Positions 6,334-13,721 of a DNA stretch of 38,769 bases are shown one piece after another. The stretch lies in IMG/VR virus record IMGVR_UViG_3300032213_000579, positions 1 to 38,769 of that record. One strand, 5' to 3'. Source of the stretch: a virus. Below the pieces are notes generated by a model. The model was not told the origin of the DNA. It did no database searches and saw only the letters and a program-made list of their open reading frames with translations. A program made the translations under genes and the position numbers. The number at the start of each line of letters is the position of its first letter. Position 1 is the first letter of the stretch.

Positions 6334-6579
6334 ATGTTAACCGCACTACAACACGAACAAGCCATCGAAGCCGCCATTGAGGCGCGCTATCAGTACCGCA
6401 GCACCGACGAACTGTGGGACGACTACCAAGTCGCCATGTCGGAGTCGGACGCCTACAGCCGCGAGTATGACCTTGCCCGCTATAACCGCGACAGCGCGGC
6501 AATGGCTGCTGCTGCCGACCGTTGGAACGCTGCTAGCGACGAGGCCGCCGCCATCGCCTACGCGCTGTCCGTTCGTTAA
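6334..6579 (+). CDS. Early protein 4, hypothetical helical protein (81 aa)
   Basis: The protein is acidic, Ala/Tyr-rich and predicted helical: QAIEAAIEARYQYRSTDELW, then SYSREYDLARYN-type spacing and an Ala-rich end (AASDEAAAIAYALSVR). No motif points to a function. The start ATG 6334 has CACAGGACACAAGACA before it, the shared early leader. Confidence 0.7.
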   Translation: MLTALQHEQAIEAAIEARYQYRSTDELWDDYQVAMSESDAYSREYDLARYNRDSAAMAAAADRWNAASDEAAAIAYALSVR

Positions 6580-6614
6580 ATTTCAATTTCCCACATTGCC
6601 AGGATCTCTTGAAA

Positions 6615-6851
6615 ATGAAAACTGCATTTAAAGCAATTGCCCAGCGGTACGTGAATGCTGAAAACCGTTTCACGGACTACGTGAAACAGGCCACCGGGAC
6701 GGACGACGCCACCGCCCGCAAAGTGTTGGCGTACTACCGCCAACACAAGATTGTGAAACTCGACGCTGTGTCCGGCACTTTTTCTGTGCCGCATGGCGCG
6801 CTACTAGAAGCCGCGACGCTGCGCAACTGCATTGCTGTGGTGGCAGCATGA
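6615..6851 (+). CDS. Early protein 5, conserved small phage protein, possible winged helix (78 aa)
   Basis: Residues 5-40 (FKAIAQRYVNAENRFTDYVK) and the following ATARKVLAYYRQHKIVKLD and GTFSVPHGALLEA resemble a small conserved phage family with a helix-turn-helix-wing order. DNA binding is possible but not shown. ATG 6615 with AGGA ten bases upstream is preferred to the TTG at 6609. The TGA overlaps the next ATG (ATGA). Confidence 0.72.
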   Translation: MKTAFKAIAQRYVNAENRFTDYVKQATGTDDATARKVLAYYRQHKIVKLDAVSGTFSVPHGALLEAATLRNCIAVVAA

Positions 6852-7018
6852 AAGACTACGCCGACAAGACATGGTTACAGCGCCCGCTGCCTCTCCGCCG
6901 CTGGCACCTGCTCGCGCTGCTCGCGGCGCTGCTGCTGCTCGTCCTCACTAGCGACCCGACCGACTGCGACGGGCGGCGCTGTGCCACATCGTTTGACAGC
7001 CCGGCGCAGCCGCGCTAA
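6848..7018 (+). CDS. Small single-pass membrane protein (56 aa)
   Basis: A basic N-terminus (LQRPLPLRRWH) is followed by a leucine-rich membrane segment at about residues 20-34 (HLLALLAALLLLVLTS). A short polar tail then carries two cysteines (DCDGRRCATSF). Charge distribution predicts the N-terminus inside. It could be an early membrane effector such as a host-takeover or superinfection factor, but this is inference. It is coupled to the gene before it by ATGA. Confidence 0.65.
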   Translation: MKDYADKTWLQRPLPLRRWHLLALLAALLLLVLTSDPTDCDGRRCATSFDSPAQPR

Positions 7019-7059
7019 TCTTGACCCGTCCACTAATCTAATACACTGGAGTACACATT

Positions 7060-7386
7060 GTGAAGCGCTGGAAACTTATCCACTTTGAATATGACCCGGT
7101 ATTTCAAGACCAGTCCGAAATACGCGACAATGACGGCTTGTTCGTTTGCCGCATGGAAGACTGCCCCTCACCCAGCGTGGCGGCTGACTGGCAGGCTAGC
7201 GGCCTCTTTGACCACGACGAGCCGCAGCGCTGGGAGCGCCACCGCGCTAACGCCCGACTGATAGCGGCGGCTCCGGAACTGCTGGCGGCGCTTCAGCGCC
7301 TCTTGGCGGCTGAGTCCCGCATGGGCGGCAACAATCCCCTAGCGGGCCTCTGTGACGAAGCACGCGAACTTATCGCCCGCCTGTAG
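7060..7386 (+). CDS. Conserved phage protein with NARLIAAAPELL motif (108 aa)
   Basis: The C-terminal half has the widespread phage signature RHRANARLIAAAPELLAALQ (residues 73-92), found in many uncharacterised early proteins. The N-terminal part is a beta-rich domain (WKLIHFEYDPVFQDQSEIRD). Function unknown. GTG 7060 is the start, with GGAG eight bases upstream in a leader (ATCTAATACACTGGAGTACA) that recurs before the 7473 gene. Confidence 0.78.
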   Translation: MKRWKLIHFEYDPVFQDQSEIRDNDGLFVCRMEDCPSPSVAADWQASGLFDHDEPQRWERHRANARLIAAAPELLAALQRLLAAESRMGGNNPLAGLCDEARELIARL

Positions 7387-7394
7387 CCTAACCT

Positions 7395-7422
7395 GCTAGC
7401 GCACTGGCAACAGTGCGCTAGC
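7395..7422 (+). other. 12-bp perfect hairpin with GCAA tetraloop
   Basis: GCTAGCGCACTG (7395-7406) pairs perfectly with CAGTGCGCTAGC (7411-7422) across a GCAA loop, a GNRA tetraloop in RNA. It starts nine bases after the preceding stop. No T-run follows, so it is not a classical terminator. A role in mRNA processing or stability, or as a protein-binding RNA hairpin, is possible. Confidence 0.85.
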
Positions 7423-7472
7423 GGGTGCAAGTTACCGCACCGCATCTAATACACTGCACTGGAGTACATGAC

Positions 7473-7793
7473 ATGACTATCGAAAACAACGGCTACAACG
7501 GCTGGACGAACTACGCCACATGGCGCGTAAACCTTGAGATGTTCGACGGTCTCACCCTCTCTGATATCTGTTTCGAGCCGGACGGTGACGACCGCGACGA
7601 CGACGCTTACAAACTCCAAGCCGCGCTCAAGGAACATGCGGAGTACGTCATCTGTGAGAGCAGCACTGAAGGCCTCGCCCGCGACTACGCGCTGTCGTTC
7701 CTGTCTGATGTTGACTGGCACGCTATCGCCCACCATATGTTGGACGCATGGGGCGAAGAGAACCCCACCGCCTATGATGGGTACGTAGAGTGA
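7473..7793 (+). CDS. Conserved early phage protein, NGWTNYATW family (106 aa)
   Basis: The N-terminal GYNGWTNYATWRVNLEMFDG matches a small family of phage proteins (NGWxNYxTWxV) of unknown function. The rest is acidic and helical (DDDAYKLQAALKEHAEYVI) and ends HHMLDAWGEENPTAYDGYVE. ATG 7473 with GGAG eight bases upstream is the start. An in-frame upstream extension has no ribosome site. The TGA overlaps the next GTG (GTGA). Confidence 0.78.
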   Translation: MTIENNGYNGWTNYATWRVNLEMFDGLTLSDICFEPDGDDRDDDAYKLQAALKEHAEYVICESSTEGLARDYALSFLSDVDWHAIAHHMLDAWGEENPTAYDGYVE

Positions 7794-7957
7794 AGCCCGA
7801 GAGCCGCCCACGCTGCCCCGCTTGCTTCGGCGGCGGGGAGGTGCCCCACCCGCTAGACGAGTACGCATGGCTGCCCTGCTCGCACTGTCACGGGCAGGGA
7901 TTCAATCCGTACTGGATGGGGCCACACACAAACACACAAGAGGACATCGCACAATGA
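7790..7957 (+). CDS. DnaJ-type zinc-finger miniprotein (55 aa)
   Basis: It carries two zinc-binding repeats of the DnaJ central-domain type, CPACFGGGEV (residues 9-18) and CSHCHGQGF (residues 30-38). These are CxxCxGxG motifs separated by a short hydrophobic segment. No J-domain is attached, so it would be a free zinc hairpin, perhaps a partner or mimic of host chaperone zinc fingers. It starts at GTG 7790-7792 and overlaps both neighbours by four bases (GTGA and ATGA), which supports it as a real gene. Confidence 0.72.
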   Translation: MKPESRPRCPACFGGGEVPHPLDEYAWLPCSHCHGQGFNPYWMGPHTNTQEDIAQ

Positions 7958-8160
7958 ACACCGAAAACTACCAGGATCCTATACTTGAGGATTGCATCTC
8001 CGCCGCCGACCTTGCGGTCATTCAAGCCATGCGCGCCCGTGGGTGGGCCGTGGCGCTGTTCACTCCGGCGGAACTCGAGGCCATAGACTCCGAGGATGTT
8101 GAAAATCAAATGATAGCGGCGGGCAACAATTGCATAGCCGAATGGATAGGGGGCGCATGA
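7954..8160 (+). CDS. Early protein, hypothetical, small conserved fold (68 aa)
   Basis: MNTENYQDPILEDCISAADL is followed by AVIQAMRARGWAVALFTPAE and an acidic helix (IDSEDVENQMIAAGNN). The RGWAVxLFTPxEL pattern with a C-terminal ENQMIAAGN recurs in short phage proteins. No function is known. The start is preceded by AAGAGGACATCGCACA, the shared early leader, and overlaps the previous TGA. Confidence 0.72.
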   Translation: MNTENYQDPILEDCISAADLAVIQAMRARGWAVALFTPAELEAIDSEDVENQMIAAGNNCIAEWIGGA

Positions 8161-8375
8161 TGGACACAAGTAACGGTTGGCAAAAGATATGCGACGGTTG
8201 GCGGCAACTAGCCGACGACCGGGGCGCGGAGCGCGACGTTCTCGCACTAGAACTGGAGCGCGCACGGTTGGAGATTCACCGCCTGCGCGGCGACTTGGAG
8301 CGCCTCTCGCTTGACGCCCACATCATGGCGGAAGAACTGGAGCGCGAGCGCGCCCCGAAACAGGACTGCCGCTAA
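8157..8375 (+). CDS. Small coiled-coil protein (72 aa)
   Basis: After a Trp-containing N-terminus (SNGWQKICDGWRQLADDRGA) the protein is a long charged heptad helix (ERDVLALELERARLEIHRLR and LERLSLDAHIMAEELERERA). It probably oligomerises. Function unknown. Tandem ATG codons at 8157 and 8160 both fit. The first overlaps the previous TGA (ATGA). Confidence 0.68.
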   Translation: MMDTSNGWQKICDGWRQLADDRGAERDVLALELERARLEIHRLRGDLERLSLDAHIMAEELERERAPKQDCR

Positions 8376-8608
8376 TGCTAAACATCACAGCATTCATACG
8401 GGACACATGGCGCGCTAGTCGCGCACAGAGAGCGCAGGACGGCGGCGGGCTGTTTGTCGGTGCTACCACACCGGAGGACATGGAACGGCTCGCAGAGAGG
8501 CAGAGGGAGGCTATAGAGCGCGCCGGGCGGCGCTGGTTGCTGCACCCGGCGAATGAGGTACAGCGCAAACCGGGCAAGGCCACCAGGCCCCGCCCGCCCG
8601 CTCGGTAG
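8375..8608 (+). CDS. Hypothetical basic protein (77 aa)
   Basis: MLNITAFIRDTWRASRAQRA leads into a loop with GGGLFVGATTPEDMERLAER and a basic C-terminus (KPGKATRPRPPAR). No recognised domain. The ATG shares a base with the preceding TAA (TAATG), and the TAG overlaps the next GTG. Confidence 0.62.
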   Translation: MLNITAFIRDTWRASRAQRAQDGGGLFVGATTPEDMERLAERQREAIERAGRRWLLHPANEVQRKPGKATRPRPPAR

Positions 8609-8670
8609 TGCTGTACCTGCTCGGGCTACTATTGGCGGCAGTGGTGGCGGAGCTATTCGATATCGGCTAG
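8608..8670 (+). CDS. Possible 20-aa membrane miniprotein ending the early operon
   Basis: From GTG 8608-8610, which overlaps the previous stop as TAGTG, a 20-residue frame reads MLYLLGLLLAAVVAELFDIG and stops at 8668-8670. It is almost entirely a hydrophobic helix. The stop-start overlap matches the rest of the operon, but such a short frame could be chance. Confidence 0.35.
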   Translation: MLYLLGLLLAAVVAELFDIG

Positions 8671-8684
8671 CTCCGCCCTCTGCT

Positions 8685-11000
8685 CTACTTCACCACCCGT
8701 AAAGCCCCGGCAGCAGTGCCGGGGCTTTCTGCTATGCCGCGCAACTCCGCCCCGTTGGCGTCTGCCAGTTGCGGGCAACAGAACAGGTGCTTCTTGGTGG
8801 GGTACTGGCGGGAGTGTACCCGGCCCTTGTCTAGCCACCCGGCCTCGCGCATGGCGTGGAACAGGGCAGCGGGGTAGAGCTTCGTTCCTGTCGGCGCTTG
8901 GCCCTGTAGGCGGTCGAGCAGCGGCCCCCACGGGGCACAGACAGCCCCACGGGCGAACTCTCCTTGCCCGGCCCGTATGGCGTCCACCAAGTACGCCTCG
9001 GCGGAGCTAAAGCCGTTCTCTACCATTAAGGCCTTGGCCTCCGTATGCGGCGGCGTGGCGGCGGGGTCAAAGGCCGACACATCACGGGCGTGGAGATGGG
9101 CGGAGACAGTTGCCATACCGCCCCGAGCGTACCAGCCCCACAGCCGGGCGGAGTCCTCCTTGGTCATGCGCGAGGCCTCCGACCACAGGACGAACCACCG
9201 ACGGTCGTCACTGGGCAAACTAATCGGCACGCGCTCGTTACTGAAAGAGAGCATGAACAGGCGGTTCGCGGTCTTGTATGGGGCCAGGCCTTTACGCTCC
9301 ACGTTCAGGAAGAACGGCGGCGCGGCTATCAGCGGCTTAAGATTGTTCTCTAGCGAGCGGCGGTCTTTGGCCTCGCTCTGGCGCAGTTCCTGCACCACCA
9401 TGACCTCGCACTCTAGGTTATAGCCCCACTTGGAGTTGACCTCCTCGTTACGCACGGTGGCTATGTTGTCTTGTGAGTCGCCGCCGATAGCCCACAGGAA
9501 CGGTGCCCACAAGGTGTCCTTGCCGGAGCCGGGTAGGCCGCCATGCAGGATGGCGTGGTTGCACTTGACGCCGGGAAACTGGATACGGTGGGCCATGACG
9601 TTGAGGACGTGCTCGCGCTCCATCTCGTCGGGAATCATGCGCTCGACGTGTTCCAGCCACGGGCGGGCGTCGCCAGGCGCTGCCTCGGGGCGCGCATCGC
9701 GCCAGCGGTTAGCGAACACCTGCCCCTCGCGGGAGCACAGCATGGACTCGCCCGCCGCATACGTTAGCCCGGCGAGGGTATGCGACCCCATCGCCTGTCG
9801 GTGCTGGTCAAAGGCTACGGACGCCTCGACCTTGCGTTTAGGGTTATGCACACAGCGGCATTCAATGTGCCGATACAGGGCGTTGAAGGCCCAGCGCGTG
9901 ACCTCGCGGCGCTCCACTAGGTCGAAGAACATATCATTGGCTTGGATGTACGCGAACCGGGCGAACCAGTCCGCCTTCTGTAGCCGCCCCAGTTCCTTGC
10001 GCTGCACCTCGGCTACAACGTTACTGGCGGCGTCGGGGAACGCCTCGGTTGGGCGCAAACGCTCTAGCGCCTCGCCCATCGTGGCGGCTAGAAGCTCCTC
10101 GCGCAGCCCGTAGGCCGCGCTGGGGCCACCCTCGGCCTCTACCCACGCAAGGAAGGCGGAGCTATCTATCTCGCCGCAGTGCCCGTGGTAGCAGCAAAAC
10201 GCCCTCATCGTGGGGTTATAACGGCCCTCTGGGTTGCCGTCGCTGTGCTGCGCGGCGTTGGGGCAGGTAACGCCCGCCCAGCCCTCGCCATTGGGGGTGG
10301 CGTAGACGTGCCCGGCGGCGGCTAGCCACTGGAGCACGGGGTCTTTGCCGTCGTCCAACAGGCGAATGGCGCGCACCTCGGCGGTGTCGGCAGGGCCGGG
10401 GACAACGCCCAGCGCCTCGCATATCTCAGGGAGGCTGAACTCGCGGGTAGGATGGAACTCAACCATGCGGGCGGCGAAGTCGCCCTTGCCCGCCTTCAGG
10501 TTGACGCTGCCGGGGATGCGGAACAGCCGCACGGCATTGGTCGCGCCGGGGTCGGTGAACCCGCCCTCGGCTATCGCCCGCACGGCGGCGGTGAAGTCGG
10601 CCTTGCTCGGCTGGTCTTCCAGCCGGAAGGTATAGCCCCACTGGTAGTTGCCGGGGCTGGTCTCAATCTTCCATGTTGGGGCCAGCGGGGGCGTGTTGGA
10701 CTTGGTGCCGATGTCGTCCAGCATCAGGAAGGCCACGGACTCGCAGTTAGCGGCGGCGAAAGACGGGCGAGCGCCGAAGCGCTCGGCAATAAAGCACCCG
10801 GTGTTGGCGTACCAGGCGGCGGTGCTGCTGCGGTGATACTGCTCGGGCAGGTGAGTGTTGAAGTACGCCCGCGGCGCGCCGTCTGCGTGGTAAAGCCGTG
10901 CGCCCTGCTCGTCCTCCTGCGGCGTCTGCTTAACCAATAGAATAGTTTCGCCTTCTGGGGCGATTGAGGTAAGATATTTCACGAAGTCGATTGCGTTCAT
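8685..11000 (-). CDS. Primase/helicase: AEP-like primase with SF3-type helicase (DUF5906-like)
   Basis: This is a 771-residue replication enzyme. The N-terminal part looks like an archaeo-eukaryotic primase domain with FLMLDDIGTK (D95, D96) and TNAVRLFRIPGSVNLKAG (about 154-171). It is followed by a candidate zinc site (TCPNAAQH, 245-252, and FCCYHGHCG, 268-276). The C-terminal domain has Walker A GGLPGSGKDT (487-496), a VMVVQELRQ Walker B region (533-541) and a sensor-like NRLFMLSFSNERVPI stretch, as in the phage DUF5906 ATPases. It would prime and unwind DNA for the polymerase encoded just upstream in the same operon. The start has AGGGACACAA before the ATG. The last codons contain a terminator-like hairpin (8701-8728). 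Confidence 0.88.
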   Translation of the reverse strand: MNAIDFVKYLTSIAPEGETILLVKQTPQEDEQGARLYHADGAPRAYFNTHLPEQYHRSSTAAWYANTGCFIAERFGARPSFAAANCESVAFLMLDDIGTKSNTPPLAPTWKIETSPGNYQWGYTFRLEDQPSKADFTAAVRAIAEGGFTDPGATNAVRLFRIPGSVNLKAGKGDFAARMVEFHPTREFSLPEICEALGVVPGPADTAEVRAIRLLDDGKDPVLQWLAAAGHVYATPNGEGWAGVTCPNAAQHSDGNPEGRYNPTMRAFCCYHGHCGEIDSSAFLAWVEAEGGPSAAYGLREELLAATMGEALERLRPTEAFPDAASNVVAEVQRKELGRLQKADWFARFAYIQANDMFFDLVERREVTRWAFNALYRHIECRCVHNPKRKVEASVAFDQHRQAMGSHTLAGLTYAAGESMLCSREGQVFANRWRDARPEAAPGDARPWLEHVERMIPDEMEREHVLNVMAHRIQFPGVKCNHAILHGGLPGSGKDTLWAPFLWAIGGDSQDNIATVRNEEVNSKWGYNLECEVMVVQELRQSEAKDRRSLENNLKPLIAAPPFFLNVERKGLAPYKTANRLFMLSFSNERVPISLPSDDRRWFVLWSEASRMTKEDSARLWGWYARGGMATVSAHLHARDVSAFDPAATPPHTEAKALMVENGFSSAEAYLVDAIRAGQGEFARGAVCAPWGPLLDRLQGQAPTGTKLYPAALFHAMREAGWLDKGRVHSRQYPTKKHLFCCPQLADANGAELRGIAESPGTAAGALRVVK
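8701..8728. terminator. Bidirectional hairpin between converging early and replication operons
   Basis: AAAGCCCCGGCA and TGCCGGGGCTTT form a perfect 12-bp stem with a GCAG loop. On either strand the stem ends in CTTT, a short T-run. It lies downstream of the last early gene and within the 3' end of the primase/helicase coding sequence, so it can stop transcripts from both directions. The weak T-run suggests it may be leaky. Confidence 0.75.
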
Positions 11001-11027
11001 TTGTGTCCCTATGTGTGTGTGCTTAAG

Positions 11028-11056
11028 CCCCCGGCCTGACCGCCGGGGGTTTTTTT
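11028..11056 (+). terminator. Strong plus-strand terminator between two minus-strand genes
   Basis: CCCCCGGC (11028-11035) pairs with GCCGGGGG (11042-11049) around CTGACC and is followed by seven T on the plus strand (11050-11056). No plus-strand gene ends here. Read in the minus direction there is only CTTAAG after the stem. It therefore stops antisense transcription entering the replication operon from the left. The polymerase stop codon (11057-11055) overlaps the T-run. Confidence 0.8.
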
Positions 11057-13004
11057 ATTTCCCGTATCTGGTCATCACCTTGACCTCGGCCTTCAGCGGT
11101 AGGCCCGCTGCCCATGCCGGGGCGGCGCACATCACGCGCACCAGTTCCTGAGCCGCTGCCGTAGCCTGCGCTTCAGGGACTTCCAATACAATTTCGTCAT
11201 GGACGTGTAAAACAGCATCAGGGCACTGACGTAGTGCATAACGAAGTAAGTCGTTAGCCGTTGCTTGGCAGACATTCTCACACGCCAACCCTCGCCACAA
11301 ACGCGCCCGAGGCCATTCCTTTGCGTCGGCGGCAGGCTTCCAAGCGGCCTTAAGGTAAGACACGCCGTCCTCTTCCAACCGAGCGAAGGGATAGCATAGC
11401 ACCCGCCCCGAGGGCAGGGCATACCAAAGGTGCAGCCCGTCGAACATATACGTCACGCGCCCGGCGCTGAACTCCCGGCCTTTATGCCGCAGCGCAAGAA
11501 GGTAGGCGTTCTCTAGGTCGCCCCAGTAGCGCACGGCCCACGAATTAGCCCGCCGCCAAGCGTTTACGGTGCGCTTGGCGTCCTCTTCGGGCATCAGCAC
11601 ACCGTAGGCGCGGCCCATCGCCGCGAAGGCTCCTACGCCGCCTGCGTAGCCGCAGGAGAGAATAGCCACCTTGCCAATCTGCCGCTGGTCGGGCGTGACC
11701 TCGGCCTCGGGCACGCGGAAGATGCCCGCCGCTTCGCGGATGTAGATGTCTCGCCCGCTGCGGAACACGTCCAGCACCTCCTCGGCGTGCAGGTCGTTCG
11801 ACAGCCAAGGGTTAGCGCGGGCCTCAATCGCGGCCCAGTCGGCTACGATGAGAGCATATCCTGGCCCGGCGTGAATGCTAGGGCGCAACATACCTTTGAG
11901 AACGTCTGTAACTCGGCGTCCGAAATAGGGGACGATATCGAGTCCACCAACCATTGAATCTCGCACTCGTTGGGGTTCCTTGACACACTTACGAGTGAAA
12001 TTATGTACTTGGGCACCATATGAAGAAGCTCGACCGGTGGCAACTCCACCAGCAAATACAAAGGCTCCTCGGACTCTGTTGTCATAGCAAGCCAACTCCT
12101 TGAGCCGCTGAAACTTAGCAACGCTAGACGCCCAGATGTCGTCCGCGCACTGGATAACGTCCGCCACATCGGGCGGCACCTCGTCGCTGTTCTCTTCGGC
12201 TAGCAGCAGCAGGTTAGCGCGTGTGGCCTTGTCAATAGACACCTTAGCCTCGCCGTCCTTGTGCTGAACCATCATCTTCTTGGCCTCGGGGCCAACGCGC
12301 TCATGCACCCATTCGCGCATACGAGGGCTGCGGACGGAGGTTAGCGCGCCACCTGTCACCTCGCGCACGATGCGCGTGATGTCCTCGGCCTCATCCGTCG
12401 CGTAGGTCATAGCGGCCTTGCACAGGTCAACATCCACAAGGATGCCGCGCTCGTTTATCTGCTCGTTGATGTACCAGTCGTGCTGCTCGTCTATGCTCAG
12501 GTCACGCATGGCCTTGGAGACAGCGCGCATAGCCCGCACGTCCTGCGCGCAGTACTCCAGCATCTCCTGCATCAGCGCCGGGTCTTCGTTGAACGTGCCG
12601 TCTGCCTGCGGGATGCACAGCGCACGAATAAGCTGCGAGCCGCGATGGTCTTTACGCATAGACGCGCCAAGGGCGCGGCCTACGTCTTCAAGAGATCCTG
12701 GCAGGCAATTGGCCCGCGCTTGTGTAGCGGTGCAGTACCACTGCGACGAGTCGTAATGGATGTCTAACACATAGGCCAACAGCAGCCACTCGAAGGCGGC
12801 GTTGTGGGCGCGTACTTGGCCCTTGTGCTGCGTCAGGTCTATAGGCAGGCGCTCGCCGCGCCGCCATGTCTGCACCTCACCATCGTCGAAGGCGTAGCAG
12901 ATGCACAGCACTTCGGTAGACGGGTGTTCTGCGTAGTTGTAAACGCCACGCTTCAACAGGTCGCACTTGCTGCGCGTCTCGATGTCAAGCCAAAGAATAG
13001 TCAT
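11055..13004 (-). CDS. DNA polymerase, family A, with 3'-5' exonuclease domain
   Basis: This is the replicative polymerase, 649 residues from ATG 13004 (MTILWLDIETRSKCDLLKRG). The exonuclease domain has Exo I D7-x-E9, Exo II near HNAAFEW (68-74) and Exo III YCAQDVRAM with D155. The polymerase domain shows motif A LIVADWAAIEAR (D389), motif B QIGKVAILSCGYAGG (K445 to Y453) and motif C VLHVHDEIVLEVP (H602 D603 E604). There is no 5'-3' exonuclease. An upstream in-frame start is rejected because AGGGGG sits just before 13004 and the extension is intergenic. It lies in an operon with the primase/helicase, the DUF2800-like nuclease and a candidate SSB. Confidence 0.95.
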   Translation of the reverse strand: MTILWLDIETRSKCDLLKRGVYNYAEHPSTEVLCICYAFDDGEVQTWRRGERLPIDLTQHKGQVRAHNAAFEWLLLAYVLDIHYDSSQWYCTATQARANCLPGSLEDVGRALGASMRKDHRGSQLIRALCIPQADGTFNEDPALMQEMLEYCAQDVRAMRAVSKAMRDLSIDEQHDWYINEQINERGILVDVDLCKAAMTYATDEAEDITRIVREVTGGALTSVRSPRMREWVHERVGPEAKKMMVQHKDGEAKVSIDKATRANLLLLAEENSDEVPPDVADVIQCADDIWASSVAKFQRLKELACYDNRVRGAFVFAGGVATGRASSYGAQVHNFTRKCVKEPQRVRDSMVGGLDIVPYFGRRVTDVLKGMLRPSIHAGPGYALIVADWAAIEARANPWLSNDLHAEEVLDVFRSGRDIYIREAAGIFRVPEAEVTPDQRQIGKVAILSCGYAGGVGAFAAMGRAYGVLMPEEDAKRTVNAWRRANSWAVRYWGDLENAYLLALRHKGREFSAGRVTYMFDGLHLWYALPSGRVLCYPFARLEEDGVSYLKAAWKPAADAKEWPRARLWRGLACENVCQATANDLLRYALRQCPDAVLHVHDEIVLEVPEAQATAAAQELVRVMCAAPAWAAGLPLKAEVKVMTRYGK

Positions 13005-13023
13005 TGAACCCCCTAAAGGTTCA

Positions 13024-13041
13024 GGGGCCATTGCTGGCCCC
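13024..13041. other. Intercistronic GC hairpin after the candidate SSB gene
   Basis: GGGGCCA and TGGCCCC form a 7-bp stem with a four-base loop, 14 bases after the stop of the gene ending at 13055 on the minus strand. No T-run follows, so it is more likely a 3'-end stabiliser or partial attenuator ahead of the polymerase. Confidence 0.65.
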
Positions 13042-13054
13042 CTCCCCTGTTCGC

Positions 13055-13702
13055 TTAGACCATCCGACGACGACGCTGCGGAGCAGCGGCGGGTTCGTCA
13101 GCCTCGGGGGCGTCAGGCTCAACAGCTTCAGCCTTGCCGTCCATGCCGACCCACTTCACCACCTCAAAGGCGGGGGTGTAGATACGACCGTAAGACTTGT
13201 GCTGGTAATGCTCCTTGCTCAACTTGATGAGGGGCACGGGCTTGGTCTGGTCACGGTCAACCTGCTCGGCAATCGCTGCTGCCAGCGCCTGCACGAACCG
13301 CTTACCGCCGACCGAAGTCGCCGTGTAACGGCAATCCAATCCCTTGTCCTCACCCGAGAAGCACTGAAGGCCAAGGCCCACCTGCTTTTCCCAGCCCTTC
13401 TTGGCACCCGGCGGCGGCATATCGACCTCGGGCATCGGCTTCGTCACCGACTCCACCACTTCCGCCAGCACCTCACCGTCGCCCCAAGCAATCCAGCCGT
13501 GGACAAAGGAGAAGGGATTGACGGCCCACAGGCTGTCGCCCTCGGCCTCGGTTTGGTCGGCACCGAACACCCAGTGGCCCGTCCTGTCCATCTTAAGGAT
13601 GGCAGTGGCGGAGGGCGCGGCGACTTCCAGCGAGCGAAGGGCGGCGGTCAGGGACGTGACGGCGGGCAGATTAGCGCCCGCAAACTTTGCAACTTCAGAC
13701 AT
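13055..13702 (-). CDS. Candidate single-stranded DNA-binding protein (215 aa)
   Basis: The protein starts MSEVAKFAGANLPAVTSLTA. Its core is rich in beta strands and aromatic residues (MDRTGHWVFGADQTEAEGDS, NPFSFVHGWIAWGDGEVL, YGRIYTPAFEVVKWVGMDG), followed by an acidic, Pro/Ala-rich tail (EAVEPDAPEADEPAAAPQ) and a basic RRRRMV end. An aromatic core plus acidic tail, between a DUF2800-like nuclease and the polymerase, is where phages with this module usually encode an SSB-like protein (the DUF2815 position). The call is from context and architecture, not a clear motif. ATG 13702 is used because the extension runs into the upstream gene. Confidence 0.6.
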   Translation of the reverse strand: MSEVAKFAGANLPAVTSLTAALRSLEVAAPSATAILKMDRTGHWVFGADQTEAEGDSLWAVNPFSFVHGWIAWGDGEVLAEVVESVTKPMPEVDMPPPGAKKGWEKQVGLGLQCFSGEDKGLDCRYTATSVGGKRFVQALAAAIAEQVDRDQTKPVPLIKLSKEHYQHKSYGRIYTPAFEVVKWVGMDGKAEAVEPDAPEADEPAAAPQRRRRMV

Positions 13703-13721
13703 TGTAGTTTCCTTGAGTTTA

